Part shown: piece after piece, positions 60,101-64,000 of the stretch
Numbering within the stretch: position 1 is the first letter of the stretch
How the letters are laid out: every line of letters starts with the position of its first letter
DNA from: Enoplolaimus lenunculus
Lineage: Eukaryota; Nematoda; Enoplea; Enoplida; Thoracostomopsidae
NCBI GenBank assembly: GCA_030248215.1
Contig: JASANG010000295.1
Span: forward strand, 186,001-250,000
Direction of reading: 5' to 3'
Length of the DNA: 64,000 nt
Made by a program: the position numbers and the translations under genes
The notes under the pieces: model-generated
Told to the model about the DNA's origin: nothing
Seen by the model: only the letters and a program-made list of their open reading frames with translations
Database searches by the model: none

Positions 60101-61606
60101 ACTATAGATTTATTTTTCAATCCAGCTCCAAGTCTTGGGACCACACATATAACTTATGTCAGCCATTTTCTATGGTTTATGTTCATTTTTATTTAGGAAT
60201 ATACATTTTAACCTTGCGTATGCTGCTACGAATATTTGAAATATTATTTATTACATTAAGTAATGAATCAAATTCGGTACTGAACATTATGTCCAGAAAT
60301 AATTTGCAATATCTCATTAGTTCAATTGACGTTTATGATCATACAAACCCCGGGCTGTTATTCCACACCTTTTTATTCGGGTCATCAATTATTACCTTTG
60401 CAGAGTAAAACTACAAATAATGACATATTTCTTGGTTACATTCCTTTATAATTGATCTTCTAGCGATTAACGCTGCACCTTAGAAATTTACGCCCCGTCA
60501 ATGTTGGAATTTAATTAATCATTAAAATCACTTTGCTTTGGTTCGCTTCCAGTTTATTAAACTCTATAATCAGTTTCAGTGCCACTTCCGCTTCGTATAT
60601 ACTAGCCACTTGGAGATGGTTTACTTCTTTTGGTTTCGATGTGAAATCCCTGCCAATATTTGAATTTCAAACTACTCACTGCAACTCAATCATTAAATGA
60701 AGATTTCGTAATAAAATGCTGTATTTTCAAATAGTTTCAGATAACTAAAATGAAAAAACCTGTACAAGAAACATCTTTAACGTTAATTCCACTCTGGTAT
60801 TATACTGAATTCAAAATATACAAGCACTGTTTATTATTTTCCAGTTTCTTCAGAAAAAAGCTTCTCATCCACGCTGGATTCAATTCCGCGACCGTCGTGT
60901 AGGTGCGAAAGTTTACCAACCGGTGCGCTTATCAGAATTAGATGATTTTGACGAAACTGAAGAATTCGCTGAAGAGTCAAACAGCCAAGCCTACTCAACC
61001 GAACCTGGTACCCAAACGCACGAACCAGTATGTTGTTGCGAACTATCAGGCTTCCACATTTCTCCATCCGCTACCGAGGCAGAATTACCTCATACAGAAG
61101 AACACGATGCTCTCGTTACCGCCCATGCCCAACCAACTAGGATTTGCAAGCTTGTCAAACACAGTCCAAAACTTGCTCACATCACAGAACTCGACCGAAT
61201 ATCAAACCGAAGTACTCCTAGCAGTACAACTCCTAGCAACCGTTCAAAGTCGCCAACTATTGCATCTGGCAAAATTTCACCAATTTCACTTCCAAATCAA
61301 AATCGTCATTTTCAAACAGCTCCAATTTTACCACGATCGCCGGCAAAGCCGACTCCGATTATCTCTGAAGGCCGCTGGAGCATTGGTTCCAAACCACAAC
61401 AACTGCGACGCCACATGAAAATGCCACCACCACCCCGGGAAATCATTCGAATGCGTACCGATATGGATTACTATCCTGTGACATGTTGGGGAGTGCTTAA
61501 AGCTTCAACGATCGATAAATGGTGCCGTGTTATATTTCCGACAACTTTCGTCGCGTTCAATATTGGCTACTGGCTGGTTTACTTGAAACTTAGATTTAAA
61601 CTTTAA
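35991..61606 (+). CDS. Rdl-like: RDL-type GABA-gated chloride channel gene with four tandem alternative 3' cassettes
   Basis: Five shared exons encode the signal peptide and extracellular domain; four cassettes follow, each encoding loops F/C, TM1-TM4 and a stop. Shared part: [19 protein letters not shown] signal peptide, [15 protein letters not shown], loop D DIYLRQRW with the Arg that binds the GABA carboxylate in RDL, loop A WVPDTFF, loop [11 protein letters not shown], and the Cys-loop with 13 residues between its cysteines ([15 protein letters not shown]). Each cassette has GNYSRL or GNYTRL in loop C and the anion-selective TM2 motif PARV(S/A)[11 protein letters not shown]. Resemblance to insect RDL runs throughout (WTDPRL, NEK, RLTITA, EIES-GY). 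Predicted proteins are 604, 644, 622 and 786 aa for cassettes 1-4, all in frame across every junction. The protein would be a pentameric plasma-membrane channel mediating fast inhibition. No second extracellular-domain exon set was seen between cassettes, so alternative splicing or 3' end choice is inferred. Confidence 0.9.
36662..36765 (+). CDS. Rdl-like: Receptor exon 2, N-terminal helix and strand
   Basis: It encodes [20 protein letters not shown] and then [11 protein letters not shown], the canonical Cys-loop receptor start with an N-glycosylation site (NIT). The acceptor is TTATTTTTAG and the donor GTACAC, ending in phase 1. Confidence 0.9.
37141..37208 (+). CDS. Rdl-like: Receptor exon 3 (68 nt)
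   Basis: It encodes [20 protein letters not shown] and VEM. Its 68-nt length equals the corresponding exon of vertebrate GABA-A receptor genes, an ancient boundary. The acceptor is TATATTTCAG and the donor GTGAGT. Confidence 0.93.
37325..37577. mobile_element. Truncated TACTGTA-end MITE in receptor intron 3
   Basis: Only the right end is intact (TTCGGGTCACTACAGTA). The left end is missing, and the copy starts within the shared interior near AAGCGTACTTAAGTTTTGAA. Confidence 0.7.
37598..37760 (+). repeat. tRNA-derived SINE, copy 3, within receptor intron 3
   Basis: Box B GGGATTCGAATCC and the AGATGAAATAGAAATATTC tail match copy 1. It lies next to a truncated TACTGTA MITE (37325-37577) and 77 bp upstream of exon 4. 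Confidence 0.55.
37837..38057 (+). CDS. Rdl-like: Receptor exon 4 (221 nt), loops D, A and E
   Basis: It encodes [20 protein letters not shown], then [20 protein letters not shown] and ends GDVVTSQR. The 221-nt length again equals the vertebrate GABA-A exon. The acceptor is ATTCCAG; the donor GTGAGA gives phase 2, and AG|G makes Arg at the next junction. Confidence 0.95.
38901..39147. mobile_element. TTAGGC-core MITE with clear TIRs, receptor intron 4
   Basis: The left CATGTATAGAACAGGGCCGG and right CCGGTCCTGTTCTATGCATG form a near-perfect inverted repeat of about 24 bp including GGAACA/TGTTCC. The centre is a degenerate array of GCTTAGGCTTATGAATAGGC-type units. This is the best-preserved copy of the family. 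It ends only 48 bp before exon 5. Confidence 0.82.
39195..39277 (+). CDS. Rdl-like: Receptor exon 5 (83 nt), Cys-loop, last shared exon
   Basis: It encodes [20 protein letters not shown] and ECTLEIES. Both Cys-loop cysteines are present, as is the loop B Glu of EIES that contacts GABA in RDL. The 83-nt length equals the vertebrate GABA-A exon. The donor GTAAGT leaves a single T (phase 1) that must be completed by whichever cassette follows. Confidence 0.95.
40669..41021 (+). other. Open frame with GTAAGT donor in receptor intron, unidentified
   Basis: At least 117 codons are open, ending [20 protein letters not shown] then CPEG and a perfect GTAAGT donor at 41022 in phase 1, the phase all cassettes accept. 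No acceptor or start is obvious at the 5' side and no family is recognised. It could be an alternative exon, a decayed exon or chance. Confidence 0.25.
41205..41410. mobile_element. Foldback MITE copy 1
   Basis: The ends ACTGCAAAAAATGG and CTATTTTTTGCA, followed inward by AGTCAAATTGACTCTCTC and its inverse, make the element a near-continuous palindrome of about 200 bp. A second copy lies at 58099-58307. Confidence 0.85.
42332..42466 (+). CDS. Rdl-like: Cassette 1 exon A (loops F and C)
   Basis: It encodes [20 protein letters not shown], then [20 protein letters not shown] and the start of loop C. The first Tyr is built from T of exon 5 plus AT here. The acceptor is TGTTTCAG and the donor GTAACA; 135 nt, phase 1 at both sides. 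It lies in the position of the 138-nt vertebrate exon. Confidence 0.9.
42909..43333 (+). CDS. Rdl-like: Cassette 1 exon B (loop C end, TM1-TM3)
   Basis: It encodes [22 protein letters not shown]1, TM2 with [19 protein letters not shown] and TM3 ([20 protein letters not shown]), then a basic start of the intracellular loop ([15 protein letters not shown]). The pore 2' position is Ser (AGC 43055-43057). The donor is GTAAGT in phase 0. TM1-TM3 sit in one exon, whereas vertebrate genes split them. Confidence 0.93.
43334..43959. other. Cassette 1 loop intron with hAT-like and CTCAAATG MITE pieces
   Basis: Two hAT-like ends (GAGTGGCGGATTCCACTG at 43388 and CCAGTGGCAGATCCAGGG at 43562) and a CTCAAATG-family MITE (about 43750-43931) fill the intron. 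The MITE ends about 30 bp before the next exon. Confidence 0.55.
43960..44128 (+). CDS. Rdl-like: Cassette 1 extra loop exon, GC donor
   Basis: The acceptor TTTTCTAG is followed by [20 protein letters not shown] and ends QSSIP-G. To join the TM4 exon (phase 1) it must end at the GC donor in CCAG|GCAAGC (44129). A GT donor at 44188 (CCG|GTGAGA) would add 20 residues and shift the TM4 exon out of frame. This exon has no counterpart in the other three cassettes, where the TM1-TM3 exon itself is longer. Confidence 0.65.
44762..45243 (+). CDS. Rdl-like: Cassette 1 exon C (loop end, TM4, stop)
   Basis: After the acceptor GACTTACAG, a Gly/Pro/Ser-rich loop leads to [20 protein letters not shown] and [11 protein letters not shown], the TM4 helix with the conserved IDKYSR-IFP entry. 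The C-terminus is short (ISKKPPHLQ) and stops at TGA 45241. No nearby AATAAA; candidate signals only at about 46705 and 46940. Confidence 0.9.
45244..48879. other. Between cassettes 1 and 2
   Basis: It contains the cassette 1 3' UTR, degenerate AAGCCTAA hexamers (45590-45635), two GC-rich blocks of GGCCGGCC-type sequence in roughly inverted orientation (46020-46080 and 46545-46640), a hAT-like end (47010) and a GC-rich block (48060-48180) related to 29713-29925. I looked for extracellular-domain exons (WVPD, Cys-loop) and saw none. Confidence 0.55.
48880..49029 (+). CDS. Rdl-like: Cassette 2 exon A (loops F and C)
   Basis: It encodes [27 protein letters not shown] and [12 protein letters not shown]. 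At 150 nt it is five codons longer than cassette 1 exon A, in the loop F region. The acceptor is TTGTTATAG and the donor GTAAGT; the phases are identical to cassette 1. Confidence 0.9.
49508..49556 (+). pseudogene. Decayed copy of the start of cassette 2 exon B
   Basis: AAACTATTCGCGACTCAGCC and the following 25 bp match the first 48 bp of the real exon at 49675, 167 bp downstream, with several differences. The AG acceptor is not preserved, so it is probably not spliced. Confidence 0.7.
49674..50335 (+). CDS. Rdl-like: Cassette 2 exon B (TM1-TM3 and loop)
   Basis: It encodes [22 protein letters not shown]1, [19 protein letters not shown] and TM3 ([20 protein letters not shown]), then about 110 loop residues including a basic start ([15 protein letters not shown]). 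The 2' residue is Ser (AGC 49820-49822). The donor is GTAAGA, phase 0. Bases 49718-49840 are identical to cassette 4. Confidence 0.93.
51183..51701 (+). CDS. Rdl-like: Cassette 2 exon C (Gln-rich loop, TM4, stop)
   Basis: The frame runs through a Gln-rich loop of about 90 residues ([19 protein letters not shown]) to [29 protein letters not shown] and a longer C-terminus ([14 protein letters not shown]). The start is uncertain: the best-looking acceptor, TTTCAG at 51116, is followed by an in-frame stop at 51141. The AG at 51182 gives the required phase 0 but has a weak tract. An extra exon or another donor is possible. Confidence 0.8.
   Translation, partial: DSGQIHAVCKPLQTRDHTQQQRTQQEPKQPHDEPQPQQIQPTQQEQQSEQPEQQIEKQSQKEQSQHQPEQQQRQQPQQPQQLQLQLQQHDEKDQKEATSMPGLATLSMSLLQPLQESRALRKANRTTLTPSGIDKYSRFIFPLIFVVFNAMYWFISIELSRRLVVSYLSKPV
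51702..53483. other. Between cassettes 2 and 3
   Basis: AT-rich, with no recognised element and no extracellular-domain exon. It must hold the cassette 2 3' UTR. I saw an ATTAAA near 52091 but no AATAAA. Confidence 0.5.
53484..53633 (+). CDS. Rdl-like: Cassette 3 exon A (loops F and C)
   Basis: It encodes [27 protein letters not shown] and [12 protein letters not shown]. It is 150 nt, like cassette 2, with the acceptor TGAATTTCAG and donor GTAAGT. Cassettes 2 and 3 are most alike here (RYCW, DHIVTQK). Confidence 0.92.
53854..53900 (+). pseudogene. Decayed copy 1 of the start of cassette 3 exon B
   Basis: TTTTTCAG followed by GCAACTATGTTCACACCTAA resembles the real exon start at 54216 but hits a stop after six codons. 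The splice acceptor is intact. Confidence 0.7.
54012..54115 (+). pseudogene. Decayed copy 2 of the start of cassette 3 exon B
   Basis: With an intact acceptor (TTGATTTTCAG), the copy reads [20 protein letters not shown] then IHIYRPSSL before diverging, with a stop at about 54131. It matches the real exon for about 90 bp and then lacks the rest of TM1 and everything downstream. Confidence 0.78.
54216..54862 (+). CDS. Rdl-like: Cassette 3 exon B (TM1-TM3 and loop)
   Basis: It encodes [22 protein letters not shown]1, [19 protein letters not shown] and TM3 ([20 protein letters not shown]), then a Gly/Pro-rich loop. It is the only cassette with Ala at pore 2' (GCG 54362-54364), the classical RDL residue, and it has IMTNTN after the TM2 helix. 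The donor is GTCAGT, phase 0. Confidence 0.93.
55217..55684 (+). CDS. Rdl-like: Cassette 3 exon C (loop end, TM4, stop)
   Basis: After the acceptor TTTTTTAG the frame reads [20 protein letters not shown], a Gly/Ser/Ala-rich loop, [32 protein letters not shown] and a 30-residue C-terminus ending TTPTPTL. TGA at 55682. The nearest AATAAA is at 56518. Confidence 0.92.
   Translation, partial: FHQPLSPFGSGGPQSGPMFPQRIQMRTAVPGQPIDCDCEIGDARGRSIIPNVLKINGAASQNASGGGSGGNSAVARGTSAFRRKAPIITPSNIDKYSRIIFPFIYVVFNIVYWSISTYLSHKFLSSYIDKALSETTDPEQDDCFKPKATTPTPTL
57738..57870. mobile_element. TTAGGC-core MITE copy, short
   Basis: CCGTAACAGTAGCATAAGCA on the left, a CTAAGCCTAAACCTAAGC core and TTACAGTCCAGCAGAAGAAA on the right match other copies in reverse orientation. 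Confidence 0.65.
58099..58307. mobile_element. Foldback MITE copy 2
   Basis: It begins ACTGCAAAAAAATGCTGAGT and ends TGACTCACCATTTTTTGCAG; the inner arms repeat GAGTCAAATTGACTC and CGGAATAGGCTC in inverted order. It closely resembles copy 1 in receptor intron 5. Confidence 0.88.
58748..58891 (+). CDS. Rdl-like: Cassette 4 exon A (loops F and C)
   Basis: It encodes [40 protein letters not shown] and T. 144 nt, with the acceptor TGATTTTAG and donor GTATCA, phase 1 at both ends. It is the most divergent loop F/C exon of the four. Confidence 0.9.
59098..59948 (+). CDS. Rdl-like: Cassette 4 exon B (TM1-TM3, long loop)
   Basis: It encodes [22 protein letters not shown]1, [19 protein letters not shown] and TM3 ([20 protein letters not shown]), then an intracellular loop of about 165 residues that begins SRNVRRRRF. 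The 2' residue is Ser (AGC 59244-59246). It uses NYT instead of NYS in loop C. The donor is GTAAGG, phase 0. Confidence 0.93.
60845..61606 (+). CDS. Rdl-like: Cassette 4 exon C (longest loop, TM4, stop)
   Basis: After the acceptor [30 protein letters not shown], an acidic run ([12 protein letters not shown]), a Ser/Thr/Pro-rich segment, then [20 protein letters not shown] and [16 protein letters not shown]. The TM4 entry reads IDKWCR rather than IDKYSR. TAA at 61604; AATAAA near 62140 could serve as the poly(A) signal. Confidence 0.92.
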   Translation, partial: FLQKKASHPRWIQFRDRRVGAKVYQPVRLSELDDFDETEEFAEESNSQAYSTEPGTQTHEPVCCCELSGFHISPSATEAELPHTEEHDALVTAHAQPTRICKLVKHSPKLAHITELDRISNRSTPSSTTPSNRSKSPTIASGKISPISLPNQNRHFQTAPILPRSPAKPTPIISEGRWSIGSKPQQLRRHMKMPPPPREIIRMRTDMDYYPVTCWGVLKASTIDKWCRVIFPTTFVAFNIGYWLVYLKLRFKL

Positions 61607-63628
61607 CAGTTATTTTGTTGCGTTTACTTTAATTTATGCAAAACCGGACCCGTGTTAACTACAGGAGCCTGCCCCCTGCGATTGGGAGGTTTAGGCTCAT
61701 TATTTTGGCCAGGCTAAGACTTTCTCAACAGTCGGTGCGGGCTGAAACCCGTATTTACTATAAAGCACCCTTAACTCAGAATATACAGAAATTCGTATCA
61801 GCATACAACTGGAAGTCTGCCTCCGGCTCCGGCATTTTCAAATCCGGTGACACCCAGATATATATTATTAAGGAGCCTAGACATTTGGTTCAAGATTGTT
61901 TTAGCTTAAGGATTCCTGTCAAAAATTAAAAAGTACATTGTATTAAAAGCCTATCGTGTTTCACACAGCATCCGTCAAAACGCTTATTTGCAAGTAAATC
62001 TATATGAACAGCGTAGAAGACAGTCCCTCCTTTGAATTTTAGGCACAAATTCATTTAGCAAAATGCAGATTAGAAGTGATAACAATCTGTATTAGCTTCA
62101 AATTGGATTGTTAACGTAATGCGAGAAATGAGGCATAGTTAATAAAATTTTGTACCATTTTACTAATCATATAAAAGCAAAAAACCAGCACTGAACAAAA
62201 TTGTACTACACCAATATAATAATCCACCAGGCATATATGAAAACATGAAACGAAATTGCTGCCTACTGATTAATGAACTGAATAAACAGAATTGAGTAGT
62301 AATTTAAATTATCAAACGCTCTTAATTATACTCGCCAAGCGAGCATTTTGCTCCGAAATTTGTGTTTGCGTTTCCCTCTGACAGAAAGTTGTTAACAAAA
62401 ACGTTAAGCCAAAACGCGTTTATTCACAAGCAAACATTCGATCAACATTGCACTTCTCGTTATACATGTTTCATTTCAGTCTCTAAAACGGCGATTCTAC
62501 GCAATTCCAGAGTCCAAAATCAGCAAAGGTGCAACCGTAGGTCTTCCATGTGCACATTGAAACGGATTGTAGCACCGTGCTAATTTGTGAATCAGTTCTT
62601 CACACTGCAAATTCGACAACATGGCACCAAACTTGATGGCACCTTAAACCTTAATGAAAAGTGCAAATCAAAATTGCCGCTAGTGGCATATTATTATAAT
62701 ATACCTAATGCAAACTAAAACACGAGTAAAAATACCAGCATTTACGGCGCTTAAATAAAAAACAAGACAGAGGCTTGCTGTGTTTAATAGAATGAGGCAA
62801 GCTATCTGTAAATCAATTTTTCAATGCAACACCGCACCATGTGTTAAACAAAACTTAGGAGGGGTAAAAATTGAGAATGAAAGTATGTTTTACCCCAAAT
62901 TGAATGTGAAATACAACTTTGACAGCTTGCGCGAACGCTGATTCAAACTTAAGAAACTCTAGGCGAATACTAAAACAAACACAGTCAAATCTAACTCACA
63001 ACGGCAAGCTTTGTAACACAATGTTTCTTGAATAGTATGTGGCAGCGTAGGCATAGACCCGTGACAACCTTGTATCATCTGAAATTTTTAGTTCTCCTCA
63101 ATGTAACGCAAAATATGTTAAGTGAAATTAAACTATTTGACAATATAAAAGGCGAGCAGTGTTGCGGTATCAAGGGCGTTGTCATAAGCTAAGAGGTCAG
63201 TCACCCCTAGTTGTGATTTTTGTCCAGCAGTTGTGATTTTTTATCAAGTAGAAACACAAGAAAATTTGTTCAAAAATTTGGCCCCCACAACATAGATCAG
63301 GGGCGGACCGTTTTTTCTTGGGACTGCAATAGAGTATGTTTACGTTCGACACTAATTTTTTGGCTAGGCTTAGGATAATAGGCTTGCCCTTACGCTTATT
63401 CTTAGACTTAGGAATATGCTTATGCTACTGCTACGACCCTGTTCGATACAATGACCCAAATTTTTATTCAGCATAAGCCTCTCTTCCCAAAACCCGTCTT
63501 CGTCCATGTTATAGTCGCGGCAATTGCAAGCATTACATCCAGCGAACATATGTAGAATATGAATCATTACTTAGTTAATGTTCAATCGCAATTTAAACCA
63601 GCCAATTTAATTTTACAGCAAAACTTAC
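61607..63628. other. Downstream flank of the receptor gene
   Basis: It holds the cassette 4 3' UTR and a TTAGGC-core MITE (63291-63453). Open frames at 61636-61929 and 62362-62583 show no family or splice support. Confidence 0.5.
63291..63453. mobile_element. TTAGGC-core MITE copy
   Basis: The left GGGGCGGACCGTTTTTTCTT with GGGACTGCAATAGAGTA, a TAGGCTTAGGATAATAGGC core and the right CTACGACCCTGTTCGATAC match the family. Confidence 0.7.
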
Positions 63629-63771
63629 CACCACAATTTCTTGAACTATCCTTTGTGTATCTTTAGTCAGCAAGTCTAAATCACCATTACGCCTTTCATA
63701 CAGACACGTTGGCACTGCGGTCAACTGAATACTGGTTCTACACTTGTTATTAAAACTGAATCCACATCGTT
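63629..63771 (-). CDS. Internal exon of an unidentified minus-strand gene
   Basis: On the minus strand a TATTTTTAG acceptor precedes 143 nt of open frame that ends at a perfect GTAAGT donor. It encodes RCGFSFNNKCRTSIQLTAVP then TCLYERRNGDLDLLTKDTQR and IVQEIVV, in phase 1 at the start and 0 at the end. The three cysteines suggest a secreted or extracellular segment, but no family is recognised. Neighbouring exons were not found in the window. Confidence 0.45.
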
Positions 63772-64000
63772 CTAAAAATAAAAATACACAGAAAACTTTA
63801 TTATACAAAAATGCATCAGAAAGTAAAGATTTTGAAATTGATATTATATTCAAGAAATATACCGTTTCAAATGCGAAACTAATACCGACTGTCGGTTGTT
63901 TTTAACGCAATCGCTCCCAAACACGAATTATACTAATCGTGATTTACCATCACCATTATCGCATCTGAAGTCAAGATTGCGTAGTGATAAATCGCGAATG
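63772..64000. other. Right edge, nothing recognised
   Basis: AT-rich; presumably intron or upstream sequence of the minus-strand exon. Confidence 0.5.

Noticed and set aside
48880-61606. Cassettes 2-4 as separate complete receptor genes
   Set aside because: No signal peptide, loop D/A/E or Cys-loop exons were seen between cassettes, and each cassette starts at the same phase-1 position. It remains the main alternative if transcripts show otherwise.

Overview
The window is metazoan nuclear DNA: AT-rich, with genes split by GT-AG introns and crowded with short non-autonomous transposons. The protein families (an RDL-type GABA receptor, a two-pore K+ channel with a long linker and an acidic, Asn-rich tail) point to an invertebrate. 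I cannot place it further. All exon structures were read by eye from reading frame, splice signals and phase; no similarity search was possible.

Layout. 1-1853 (minus): the first two exons of a gene for a four-transmembrane protein with claudin/PMP22-like topology, running off the left edge. 6141-10432 (plus): the second half of a two-pore-domain K+ channel gene (M2-M3 linker, M3, P2 with GFG, M4, acidic/Asn-rich tail). Its first pore half is not visible. 10433-35990: about 25 kb with no recognisable gene, filled with MITE-like elements, tRNA-derived SINE copies and short tandem repeats. 35991-61606 (plus): a Cys-loop receptor gene of the RDL/GABA-A type. 63629-63771 (minus): one well-bounded exon of an unidentified gene.

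The receptor locus is the main discovery. One set of five exons (128 coding bases, then 104, 68, 221 and 83 nt) encodes the signal peptide and extracellular domain up to the Cys-loop. It is followed by four tandem cassettes (42332-45243, 48880-51701, 53484-55684, 58748-61606). Each cassette has its own loop F/C exon, TM1-TM3 exon, TM4 exon and stop codon. All four start in the same phase and restore the same Tyr codon when joined to the shared 83-nt exon. All four predicted mRNAs stay in frame to the end (604, 644, 622 and 786 aa). The simplest reading is one gene making four chloride channels that share a ligand-binding core but differ in loop C, pore, intracellular loop and 3' end. The pore 2' residue, Ala in classical RDL, is Ser in cassettes 1, 2 and 4 and Ala in cassette 3. 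Cassettes 2 and 4 share a 123-bp identical tract across TM1-TM2, a sign of gene conversion. Cassettes 2 and 3 carry decayed extra copies of the start of the TM1 exon. Cassette 1 appears to need a GC-AG intron to reach TM4.

Transposon content: a MITE family with a degenerate TTAGGC-like core, a roughly 450-bp TIR family beginning TACTGTA, hAT-like short elements ending GTGGCGGATCC, a near-perfect foldback family with two copies inside the receptor gene, and a tRNA-derived SINE with at least three copies.
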